A DNA stretch of 64,000 nucleotides from Apricaphanius iberus (Eukaryota; Chordata; Actinopteri; Cyprinodontiformes; Aphaniidae): positions 1 to 64,000 of the forward strand of contig JAPXFQ010001664.1 in assembly GCA_028564705.1 (NCBI GenBank), written 5' to 3'. The position numbers and the translations under genes are program-made. Numbering within the stretch: position 1 is the stretch's first letter; each line of letters starts with the position of its first letter. The notes beneath the pieces are model-generated. The model ran no database searches. It was not told the DNA's origin and worked only from the letters and a program-made list of their open reading frames with translations. Below, piece by piece: positions 21,961-32,649 of this stretch.

Positions 21961-22205
21961 GCGCTCCATCGTCTGCGCTTCATTTTAGTCTCCCAGCTTT
22001 CACCCTGACTTCCTCTTGTTGCTATTGAGGTTGAGCAGCGGCACGAAAATCAAGCACGTCTGAAGGTGACCAACAAAGGTCGTTTTATGAGTAAAATCCT
22101 AACTGGGCCATTCCTGCACACAGAAATGATTCACGTGTTGTTTTGGGTTGAGTTCTGGAAGGAAATTGGGTACTTGGAAGAAGTAAAGTCTGAGCTCTGC
22201 TCTTA

Positions 22206-22206
<1 letters not shown>

Positions 22207-22257
<51 letters not shown>
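22207..22257. repeat. (CTTT)n microsatellite
   Basis: About twelve uninterrupted 4-bp units of CTTT, likely length-polymorphic. It lies about 0.75 kb into intron 1. Confidence 0.95.
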
Positions 22258-24520
22258 ATTGCAGATGTCTGCTATCTATTGGCAGCTCACCTTTAATGGC
22301 ACTGAATGCATTGCATTTTAAGTGTGCTTGTTCCCACTGGGCTTTATAGGAGTGTGACTGGCGGGGAGCCAGCGAAGGCAGGCGGTATGACACATTTGAA
22401 GGCCCTGCCAGAGGTGACCCCTTCAAAAGTCGCTGCTGAAAACCAGGGCTGCAGATGCACACTTGGACAACAGAGCAGCACGATGATGTGCTCCATCACA
22501 GATCGTGGATGCGATCTAGCCAGGATGGCAGTTGCATTGAGCAGAAGGAGACAGGAGGGGAAGGAGCACGAACATGTATTCAGTCACATGTGCTCAAATG
22601 TGGATCTGTTGTAGCCTCTGTTACCTTATCTGGCGCACGCCGGAGTCACTGAGCGTATAGCATACCCCTCTGGCCTAGAAGAAGATCCAGTGAGGAGCCT
22701 CTTCTCTGCATCTTCCCGGCTTTGTGCCATTCTTAACATTCTTTCTGTAGTGATAAAGAGAAAACCTCCTGAGGGGAAAGAAAGAGTGGCCACTTTCTAT
22801 TAAAAATGAAATAAAAATAACCAAATTACTTGTCCCCTTTGGGGGACAGTATGCGGACAAGCAGGGACTGCTTTCAGGATAAATGGGTAGCCTGCTGAGA
22901 ATTGTGGTGACTCTTTTCATGTTAAAACACACTCCCAGCCAGGACTATACACCCTCCCCCCACTCGGTCTTACTCTGAAAGCGCTGCCCTGTGTGACACA
23001 TTTGTGAGTGTCATGATAGAGATCATACAACCGATGTCTCTGGGCGTGAGTGCTCATGTCTTTGTGTGTCTGCTATCCATTTATCTCTCCATCCTATGGA
23101 ATAGGCTTTGCATATTGTGAGAGTTAGAGATGCAGAACTAATAAAATAATAATTTTATTTTTGCATTATGCATAAAACAGCATCAAGGGAAAGCACATAT
23201 CAGCTTTGAGGCAAACAAGAAGACTGTCTGAGAGTCATAGCTGCAGTAGTTGGGAGGATGAACACAGGAGTTTTTTTCCTACATGAGCGTTATAATATCA
23301 GACAGAATCAGTGGGTAAGAGATCAGGCCAGTTAGAAAAACTGGCTAAGTAAATGATTGGGGTAAGAGATAGAGAAAAAGATAGATTGACAACAAGAAGG
23401 AGTCAAAAAAGGGAGAAAATGGAGGAAGGGACATCATATGCAATGAAACATTGAAATGCTGTAAATCCTTATGGATGTGCAGATAAACTGATGGTAGGGA
23501 AGGGAAGCCAAAGAAGATGGAGAGCAAGGGGACTTCAAAGGAAGCTGGAGCAGGGTGACTCAGTCATAAACTAACAGCCTCAGTTAGGATAGAAGCATGG
23601 CAGGACAGAGAGGAGGGAGGGAGAAGATGAGAAGATGCACGAGGCAGAGGGAGCTGAGAGAGAGCTACGAGTGGAAAGGAGAGAGAAGTAAAGGAATTAA
23701 TGATGAGCTTCTGCTCATTTCTTCTTTTTTTTACTGCTCATCCTTATGTAAAACACCCTGATCAGAATATGTTTTGTCATGTGTTTTGCTGAGAATATTT
23801 ACAGCTGCTAGTAATTACTCAAGTGGGATGAGAGGAAAGCTTTATCAGAGTGGCTGAAGAAAGCAAGTTGTACTGGAGCACTCTGGGTGTTAGCTTCATT
23901 TACTTAATACTGGATCCAGAGTGAGGAGAAATGTATGTTCAGATTAGGAAGAAACAGTCTTGCTGCAGGTTGAATAATGACAGCACACTCCCTGCTTCAG
24001 TTTTCACTAGAAAAGCACCGAGAAGAATTTGCTTGGGTAGATAACCCATTTTTATAAAACATTGTTTGACCAAGCATAACTTCTTAAAAGCTATGAAATA
24101 AGAATCTATAATACCGGTGTTAAACATGTTTTTTGGTCTTCCTGCCTTAAGCAGTCATTAATGGTTTATAGCAAGAACAGAGACAACATCACAGTAGATC
24201 TGTTGCTTTAAGGCAGAGATTGATTTCATTTAAACCAAGACCAAATGATTACAGAGCTGTCCTTTAGTGATTATCATTAGTGATTACTGTGTTAGCTTTA
24301 GCATTACCAACTGTAAACAGCTGTCTCCATAAGTTTTCTTAATGGGTCAAAGAGTAAACATTATACAGTGAAATAATCACACAACTGTCTAATGTCTCAA
24401 TCATGTTGTAAGGAAGGTTACATTGAAACAGATTTCATTTATTCACGCTGGCAGTAATCATACCTGGTTACACCAATCACAGGTCACTAAAAATTTGTGT
24501 TGCCAACTGATTGGAAAATT
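22258..24520. other. Intronic DNA, no recognised element
   Basis: Comparatively unique-looking sequence with no transposon signature that I can name. Purine-rich stretches (for example 23590-23700) are present. Small ORFs show no domains. Confidence 0.3.
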
Positions 24521-24529
24521 TTTATGAAA

Positions 24530-24600
24530 TGATTTTTCTCATAAAGTGCCTTGAGATGACATCTGTTGTGAAATGGCGCTATATTATAAACTGAACTGAA
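24530..24600 (+). mobile_element. L2-type 3' tail
   Basis: 'ataaagtgccttgagatgac' followed by 'ggcgctatattataaactga' is the conserved L2 3' terminus. Only about 70 bp remain. Confidence 0.65.
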
Positions 24601-25150
24601 TGGTGAGCTTTGGTATAGGACTGCGTTTTGTGTCATGCAGCATGTCACTGTGTTGGATTGGTTGGGCGCTGTTGCTTGGGAGTATTGGCGATCACTAGAC
24701 ATGGGGCTGTCACTGCATCTGCAGCAGGGGTGGATGGTTTTGTTTTTCTTCTGTGCTCTGATCATGGCGCTTTTGTTGGTGATTTTTGGGCGGATTATTG
24801 ATTGGGCAGTGTCCAGAGACTATGCAGTGGTGGGTGGTTCTGTTGTGTCTCTGTGCTGCATAGGTGGTGTGGTGGTTTAGGTGTGTCTGGGGTGTTCACT
24901 GTGTTTATCGTGGGCTGAGATGGGGATGGATGTGCTGTGGGGATTATTGTTTGGTGGTAGTTGTTGGGTGGCTTGACGGGAGTCGAGTCCGATGTCTGTA
25001 TTTGATCACCTGTTCTGTGTATTTCATGCTTGGTTGGTTTATTGGTGGCTGTGGTTGGATGCTTGGTCTTGGTGCTCTGCAGTGTACAGGACTGAAATTC
25101 GGTAGCTGGTTGAGTTCGGTGTTCGGGTGATGTGGGAGACCCAGAGGTTT
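24600..25150. other. GT-rich strand-asymmetric block
   Basis: The + strand is strikingly rich in G and T and poor in A and C, with many 'ggtggt', 'tgtgtt' and 'ttgggtgg' words. The asymmetry begins at the end of an L2 tail and fades near 25150. Short frames exist on both strands but look like by-products of composition. I do not recognise a gene or element. Confidence 0.5.
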
Positions 25151-25159
25151 GTTACCAAT

Positions 25160-26687
25160 TCTGCCCTTAAAATCCATTTTTTTGCCTTATATATGTAACA
25201 TAGTTAAAGTTGCAGCTTAATCGAAATTCCTGATATTTTATCAAATGTTTTACACACGCACGGGAGTACAAGCAGCAAATACAAGATAAGTGGATGGAAT
25301 GCATATTCACACAAAGAAAAAATATATCAAAACTAAGAATGAGAAACTCTGCAGATCTTAAAAATAGCATAATCAGAATAAAATAAATTTAAACTGATGT
25401 ACAACTGATGTGCATTGATAAGCTTATGCACAAAACAACAAAAGACTATTTCCAAAAAAATGACTGAATAAAGCCAACATCAGTTAGAGGGATGTATCAT
25501 TTGAAATGAAAAATACCCTACAAATAACATCAGGGACTTAAACACTTAGTGAGTTTATTGGGGCAGTGATGTTATGGAGTTTAACAACTATTGGAAGACA
25601 CTTCTGCTGTGAGAACACTTCTTTTGGCAACCAGGATGCAGCCCTATAATTGAAGGAGCTCTCCAGTTCAATGTAGTTATTTCTCCACCTATGCTGTTAG
25701 AAATGGTGCCTGACTCACAGGGTTAAGTAACTGATAGGGAAAGGATGGATGGAGAGAGCCCCGCCTAGCCTTCACATTCAGCCTCTCAAGTCTCTAATTC
25801 TAACTATCACTTTGAAATTGCAGCAGCCAATGGCACCAACGTTCCATTTCATGGCTGGGCTGATGTTGAAGTCCAGATATGCACTGTGAAGTACGAGCCG
25901 AGCTGTGCCGACCATATAGTTGGAACATAAAGACCGTATCTGTCAATCTGCAGCCACTACTGGCTGGTAGATGTAAACATAACGTCATTGTCGTGCCCAT
26001 TTTGAATGTACATTTTATTATATTTCAATTCAATATAATTTTTTAAAGAAATATCGTAGTTTCATTCAACACCTCTCTTAAAGCCCCATTTTTATGTATG
26101 TAGCTTTTTATGAAAATGTTAAATATTTAACCTTGAACTCCGCTCCTTTTGTAATGTAATCACAGAGATTATAAAAACTAACTCAGAAGCGAGAAATGGA
26201 CCTGACATCACTATAATACTTAAATATACTTTAAGTGAAAAGTGCAGTGGAGGCTTTGGTTTCTGTCCTCCAAATCTCTACCTCTGAGGCTGCTCATTGC
26301 AGCATGGGGAAGAAAGGTGAGATCATCCCAGCAGGACAGATTTGTTAAGTTGAGTGCAGAGTTAGGTAATGGCCAAGAGGTAGCTCAATGCTATTCCAGC
26401 TAAGTGTTAACAATAGAATAAAACTGAATTGAATAGGCGCTCTAAAGGGCTAGAGCTTTTTCCCAGCTTTATTGAAGGTCCTGAGTTAGTTAATAACAAC
26501 TGCTATAAAAATCCCCTTTCTGAACATCTCTACACATGCCTTCTGCATTGCCAAAAGAACGGTTTTAGGGACTTTGGAGGAAGTTAAAAAGATGACACCA
26601 GTTCAGCATTTCTAAATTATTCCCAGACTTATCTTAATTTTTCTGTAATGTCATGCACAATCCAGTTAATATCAGACAGCAGTAAAG
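25160..26687. other. Intronic DNA, no recognised gene
   Basis: AT-rich. The stretch 25540-25690 ('gggcagtgatgttatgga') and 25790-26010 may be old repeats, but I cannot name them. A short 'aataaaactgaattgaata' near 26414 resembles an L2 tail. Confidence 0.3.
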
Positions 26688-27050
26688 CCTAGTGTTTACT
26701 GCGTAGGTATGGAGACACACAGCACCATTATCCGTTGACTCAAGGGGCTCTCTGACGGCTGCGTGACGACAGTTTTTGAAATCAGTTGTATGCAATGGAG
26801 AGCAGACGTCTGTAATTGGTCAGCCCAACATCAGCTCTAGATCATTTCACCAGAGCTGTGCTCTACAGTTCATGTAATCAGTAGTCAGAGCAGCTTTTGG
26901 GCTTTATATAGAGGCCGGTTTATCTAATATTCACCATGGCGATTTTGAACACAAAGAGGAGAGAAAAAAGCAAAACAGGCTGCTGTCTTAGATTTGTCTT
27001 ACCCCCTGAATTACAAATATAATTTACCTTAATATAAATGATAAGTAATG
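26688..27050. mobile_element. Truncated copy of 'aagcctag' element
   Basis: It starts 'aaagcctagtgtttac' and shares 'ccattatccgt', 'tcatttcaccagag' and 'ggcgattttgaacacaaaga' with the complete element at 14799-15459. The right terminus is missing. Confidence 0.65.
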
Positions 27051-27197
27051 AAGTGCATTTCAGCTGTTTTTGTCAAGTGATTTGGGATTTATTTGATTTA
27101 AAAAATTCGCAATTAAAATGCCTACAAATCAGAAGTCAGATGTATGATGTCACAGAGCTAACGCTAGCTGGCACTAGCTAGCACTTAAAACACAGAC

Positions 27198-27882
27198 GGT
27201 GTTTCTCAATGTCAAGGCGCCTCACCTACCCAGGCCTGGGTAGGTGAGGCGCCTTGCTTACGAGGACATTGGCCTTCCTTGGTCATAAAAACGGTTTGGA
27301 ACAGAAATGCCTTAGTGACCGCGGCTGCCGGTTTACGTGCTCTGTTTACGTCCCGCCCATTGTAGTAGCATTGTAGCGTAGTAATATTACTTCAACCATG
27401 GACATGGAAATGTACAACGAGCGTTTTACTTTTTTTTATTTTTTATATGTCAGTTAAATCAAATGTGCAAACGAATTAGTAGCTGGTAGCCACCGAAGCT
27501 GCAACTACTAAGCAACTAACCAACCATATATAACTGCTTTGGATCTAAAAAATAATAATTAAAAAAATAAAACAAACATTTAAGATATAAGCCCGATGGT
27601 TAAAATTAGTTTAGCTACATTTAAAATGGAAATTTGCCCCTGTAGTAGCTGCTGCCGGCTCCTACCGCGCTGTATTCTGGGAAATTTTTGACAGACAGAA
27701 GGCATCAAAGGACGTCTGATGTATCCTTGGTTAGTTAGCTAAACGGCTAACAAAAGGAGGACAGATTCCTCCGTAGCACAGGAACATTGGAACACGCTTG
27801 ACCATCCCTGATGACGTATCTCCTAGGCAACCGGGGCGGGACCAAGGCATCAAGGCGAGGGTCCTTGGAATTAAGAAACACC
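27198..27882. mobile_element. Non-autonomous hAT-like element, second copy
   Basis: The left end is 'ggtgtttctcaatgtcaagg'; the complement of the right end is 'aggtgtttcttaattccaag'. The body matches the element at 1964-2660 in inverse orientation (for example 'ctaccgcgctgtattctggg'). No SINE is inserted here. A clear target duplication was not found. It contains the 44-bp palindrome. Confidence 0.65.
27213..27256. repeat. 44-bp perfect palindrome
   Basis: Two 22-nt arms meet without a spacer at the centre CAGG|CCTG; the left arm begins CAAGGCGCCTCACC. Every base pairs. It lies just inside the left terminus of the element at 27198-27882. Confidence 0.95.
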
Positions 27883-28073
27883 TAGAGACCTTGTAGAGCT
27901 TCTCCTCCATGCTGGCTCTCACTCCACTGACTGTTTCTCCCCCAGCATATCTGATACTTTCCACCTGGAGAGATTTATAGAGCTTTTCTTCACATTAGAT
28001 GTTGCTTCCTTCGTCCTGGAGGCTATTGCCATTTGTCTCCTTTTTCTTCAGTCTTAGTCTGCTAAGTATTTTT

Positions 28074-29830
28074 TAGGGCTGCAACTAACGATTATTTTCA
28101 TAATCGATTAATCTGTCGGTTATTTTTACGATTAATTGATGAATTGCTTTTATTAATAATTTTATTTGGCAATTACTTTCACCTATATAAAATATTAAGA
28201 AAATGTTTTCATTAAGAACAGGGAAAACACAAGAAAATTGTGCAGTTCACTGCAATCTATTTTATTGGACCTAAACACAGTCAACAGTGTAAAATGAGTG
28301 CAAAATATTTGTCCAGAATCATTTTTTAGTTATCAAAATACAAAATGAGGTAGAATTCCATAAAAATTAATGTACAGCATATTAACAAAAATATCTCAGC
28401 CAATTAAATGAAAATCATATGTATTTATATTTTGAATGGTAAGCAGAAGGCTTAGTTGGGCAGTATTTTGGGGCCACATTGGGGCTCTCGGAATGAATTA
28501 ACATACTTTCACTAGACACAATGTTTACATGGTCTGTGGGGTGTAAATGTGGCTTTTTAAATTTGGATCTTCTGCTTTCATTTAAATGAACTTAAAAATT
28601 TCACAGAAATGACTAGAAATAAACACCAAAGGACCATTTACCTCTCCACATTCATTAAATCAGTTTAGAGCAGCATCACTTTAAAGATTTCGTCTTCTAA
28701 AGCTAGCAATTTAGCTGTTGTTGTTACCTTTGAATGAGAAAACTGTTCTTATTAAGTAATACTCACTAGTAATAATTGTGCAGTTCACTTGAATTAAAAT
28801 GACCAGCAATATGAAAAATCCGTAAAGAAGTCATCTTTAGTTTTTACAATTAAAGTTTTTAAGGTTATACAGCATCTCGCAACACACTTTAAACATGTTT
28901 CTTTGACAAAATTAAACGTTTCTCATTTTTCTTGCTCGTTTAAATACTCTCAAAGTTTTGTAGATTTTTAAGCATAAAAGTATTAATATGCAGTGTTTCT
29001 TTCATCAGCACCCCGCTTGCTTACGTCTTTTTCCACACAGTTGTCTTTTACACTAACTCATAACATAGTTCTGAACGAGAATATTCTTTTAAACAGACCT
29101 GCTAAATGTGGAAAGCGTAGGATACACAACAAGAAGATTCACCATTGCCTCTAGTCAATCAGCAGCAGAACACAATGAACGTTAGTGCGCTGTAGAGAAA
29201 CCATCTAAAATTGCGCTGTAAAAAACTGAGCGAAACAGCAAAGTCACAAAAGTTGAACCACATTATAGTGAGAGACCACTGTATTTAGCGTTTATTTTCT
29301 TATTAGGTGTAAGTTACTGACTGGCTCTTCCTCTGCCAAAATCAACTACAACATGGTTTCATCTCAGATGCTTATTTACAGAAGTTGTGCTTCCATGCAT
29401 GCTAGATCGTTTTCGCACATCTTGCAGGGGAGCCGTTTTTCACAGCATCTAGAGTGAAGCGCTCCTATACTTTGGATGTCTTTGTTCAGGGCTTTTCTTC
29501 ATTTTTCTCTTTTTCTCTTGTGCCTTTTCTTGCTCTGCCATCTTGCTCATTGTGAGCTTGCACTTTAGCCATGTGCGTGGTATGACATGAAAATCAAGGG
29601 TACCTATTTGTTGATTTCTTCGTCTACTGCTCCACTGGTAGATCAGTGGCTCATTACTGCAACACACTGGCCACAAATATAACAAATTGTAACCGATATA
29701 ACAGATTGTGTTAAAAGTAGACCGCTTACAGGTAAATGTGATTATAAAGCAATGAATCGATGACTAAATTAGTTATCAACCATTTAAAAAATAAATTAAT
29801 TGATTAAATCGATTAGTTGTTTCAGCTCTA
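28074..29830. mobile_element. Non-autonomous hAT element, 1.76 kb
   Basis: The left end is TAGGGCTGCAACTAACGATT; the complement of the right end is TAGAGCTGAAACAACTAATC. The flanking octamers GTATTTTT (28066-28073) and GTATTTTC (29831-29838) match at 7 of 8. The interior is AT-rich. A 78-codon minus frame at 29449-29685 has no domain that I recognise and no transposase is visible. Confidence 0.85.
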
Positions 29831-29838
29831 GTATTTTC

Positions 29839-30144
29839 ACACAAAACCTAAAGTAACTATTGTCTGTCTGCCTTTCTACCCAGACACACATGCACAGCAG
29901 TGGGAATCGAGATCATGGTTTAACACCGGAAAAAGCCTAAACTGTCATGGATAGCAACAATGGAGCTCTAATGTGATTTATAAAAATTGTACAAAAGCAT
30001 GTGTAATCCGAAATCCACAAGGTAGAACCTGCCTACCGTGGCAGGTTGACGCTGATGGTCCAGCATCTTAACAGGAAGCTTGGTGCAGTTGATTAGAAAG
30101 AGGTACGGTTGCCTTGCTAAGCTAATTAGCGCATTAGCTGCTAA
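29839..30144. other. No recognised feature
   Basis: Short spacer between two repeats, with no gene signature. Confidence 0.3.
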
Positions 30145-30430
30145 TGTTAACACCATAGACTGTAAAAAAGAATAGACAGCGCCTCCTCACTCCTCCCCGT
30201 TTACCAGAATGACTTTCATGGGGGAATTCATGGCGGATTCACAGACTCCTCCTCCCCAGCTCTGAAGAAGCATGTTCCTAAAAAGGGCATAGGGGCGGGA
30301 TCTTCACTGTAGACTCTGCCCTCGCGGGGCGTGTATGGGCGTGTAGTTCGGTCGTAATCACGCCCATTCTGCTCCCGCGTCTTTAGCTCTGATGCTAAAC
30401 TTGGCTCGGCCCCCTCATTAATTATGCAAG
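30145..30430. repeat. Repeat-like block starting 'catagactgta'
   Basis: It starts 'accatagactgtaaa', the complement of the motif ending the repeat at 240-620. It contains CpG-rich text ('ctcgcggggcgtgtatgggc') unlike the surrounding intron. It is probably part of a dispersed element; the far end is unclear. Confidence 0.35.
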
Positions 30431-31259
30431 ATTTCAAAAAATTATCTTACGAAAACCAGCCTGGTGCCCAGGTTTTTTATGAGCCCAGCGTTATCTCAGG
30501 AAGAATATGTAGCCATAGAAAGTTTAAAACAATGGGGCACCAGGCATTAAAGTTGTTTTTAACGTGTCTAAAGTCCAATGCTTTTTATTGGGGGCCTAGC
30601 GGCCAAATGGAGGTACTACAGCAAGGGAGGAGCAATGGCGGCTTCCATGGTATGCGGTCACAAAGCAGAGCAGCCAGCGGCCATTGGTTAACACCAACAG
30701 TAGGCTGAATGAACATCCTCTTTTACCCGACATGTCAGCTTGCGTGCTCTGTCTGTGGCATTCATAGATCAATATAAATGTACAGGTTTGTATATTTAGC
30801 GCAGTTTTTCTCTCATGTCACCAGTGGCTGGATGGTGGCTGGTTCTGATCTGTTAAAAGCAGGCAGCATAGCGCTGCTGTTGTCTACAATAAATCAAAAA
30901 ATAGGTGTATGGTTGCCACGATTGTGGAGGAGTGCACATAGTTGGCTCATATATTTCTGATTATGGCAGCAGCCTCATGGACAAAAAAAACAATGAAAAG
31001 GCTGAACAAAGTGAGAGTTTATCTATTAAATGGAATATGGATTGATATCTGTAACAGTAACAGTACTGATTGTGACTTTATTTCCCTTAGCACGTCATTT
31101 GTCTGCTGTATAGTTAATGTTTTATAAGTAGTTCATAAATGTTTAATAAGTGATCATTTAAATGGCCAGTATTTTGATAGCACATAATACTTAGAGAAAA
31201 CACTTACAGCTGGAAGCTAATGATGTATATAATTGAGCAGCTACTGTGGTAAGATACAG
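30431..31259. other. No recognised feature
   Basis: Intronic DNA with short frames and no recognisable domain or repeat boundary. Confidence 0.3.
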
Positions 31260-31348
31260 TTTATGGGTGATCCGATTAGTCGACTTATCGGCAAAATAAT
31301 AGAAGATTAGTTGACTATCAGAATAATCGTTTGTGGCAGCCCTACACA
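31260..31348 (-). mobile_element. hAT-type terminus
   Basis: It ends in 'cgtttgtggcagcccta'; on the minus strand this begins TAGGGCTGCCACAAACG, a hAT-like start. The other end was not located. Confidence 0.45.
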
Positions 31349-31482
31349 TGTTAAAAGTTTAAAATTTGTTGTTTATTATTTTTCATTAAAAGAAAATAAA
31401 CCATTTGAACTTTTGAAGCATTTCTAATTCAAATATGTGCAGGTTTATTTTTGTGCAAAATTAAATGTATAAATAAGTAACA

Positions 31483-32248
31483 ATCAGAATCAGAATCAGA
31501 ATCAGAATCAGCTTTAATGGCCAAGTATGACACATACAAGGAATTTGACTCCGGCAACGTTTCTCTCCAGTACAGAACTTAAATAAGTGAAATTAAAAAG
31601 CGGAAAAAATAAAAATAAAAATAAATTAACAATAAAAAATAAAGGATAATATATACACCAAACCAGGGTTATTGTACAGTAAGTATATACAGTAAGTATA
31701 TACAGCAGTGCAGAGTTTTAGTTTATTGTTCATGTGAGTGGACACACACTCTGTGACTATTCAGAGTTCATCAGAGCGACAGCCTGGGGGAAGAAACTGT
31801 TCTTGTGTCGGGTGGTTTTGGCGTACAGCGCTCTGTAACGCCGGCCTGAGGGGAGGAGCCTAAACAGATTGTGGCCAGGGTGTGAGGGGTCAGTGGTGAT
31901 TTTTCTGGCCCGCTTCCTGACCCTGGCCCGGAAAAGGTCCTCAATGGAGGGAAGATCAGTACCTATGATCCTCTCTGAGGACCTGACTGTTCTCTGCAGT
32001 CTGTCCCTGTCTTGCCTGGTGGCGGATCCGAACCAGACAGAGATGGATGAGGTCAGGACAGACTGGACTATTGCTGTGTAGAATATGGTCAGCAGTTCCT
32101 GAGGCAGGTTGAACTTTCTGAGCTGACGCAGAAAGTACAGCCTTTGCTGGGCCTTCTTCCTTATAGAGTCAATGTGGGAGGTCCACTTCAGGTCCCGTGT
32201 GATGGTGGATCCTAGGAACCTGAAAGACTCTACTGTGGGGACTGGCCT
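31483..32248 (-). mobile_element. Rex1-like LINE, 3' end
   Basis: A 5'-truncated non-LTR element on the minus strand, ending in an ATTCTG microsatellite (the + strand shows ATCAGA units at 31483-31511). The 3' terminal hexamer repeat and the RT C-terminal sequence fit the Rex1/CR1-group elements of fish. Confidence 0.7.
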
Positions 32249-32251
32249 CAA
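31757..32251 (-). pseudogene. Rex1-like RT C-terminal fragment
   Basis: A 164-codon open frame has FLGSTITRDLKWTSHIDSI, RLYFLRQLRKFNLPQELL, FYTAIVQSVLTSSISVWFG and the end motif LLPSGRRYRALYAK. This is the region downstream of the RT active site. It is intact over its length but lacks the YADD core and endonuclease, so it cannot work alone. The likely origin is a recent 5'-truncated insertion. Confidence 0.8.
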
Positions 32252-32329
32252 GAAAAGAAGGCAATTTTTTTACTTTATTTTCATAATATTTAGCCTTTAT
32301 TTTATATAAAATATCTTCATCTTTATTTA

Positions 32330-32568
32330 TATTGTGAATAATCGTTTGTTTTGAAATATATTTTGCACAATAAATGTTCTTTAAATGGCATTCTAAACCT
32401 TTTTGAAGTTCTTCTGCTGCAATTCGTCTGGAAAGTGAGAATGTTTTGCCATTTTGACATATGTAAAGCAAAAAAAAGAATAAACAATACCTCAATACGT
32501 ATATACATTACTGCACATGCTTTAGTTTATATCACAATATAAATTTGAGACCATATCTTCCAGCCCTA
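32330..32568 (-). mobile_element. hAT-type terminus, AT-rich
   Basis: It ends 'atatcttccagcccta'; on the minus strand this begins TAGGGCTGGAAGATATGG, followed by AT-rich sequence typical of a teleost hAT end. The opposite end is not resolved and may lie beyond the Rex1-like insertion. Confidence 0.45.
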
Positions 32569-32649
32569 ATTCACAGCTACCATGTGATTAATTACATAAA
32601 AATTGTAATTGTTTTTTTTTAAGAATTCAATGTTTTTATAAGCCCTACA

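Noticed and set aside
24635..25130. Hydrophobic frames in the GT-rich block (possible membrane protein)
   Set aside because: The Trp/Gly/Val/Cys bias follows from GT-rich codons, and an antisense frame is open as well.
31483..31511. Possible CRISPR-like or functional short repeat
   Set aside because: It is a hexamer microsatellite forming the 3' tail of a Rex1-like LINE, with no spacers.
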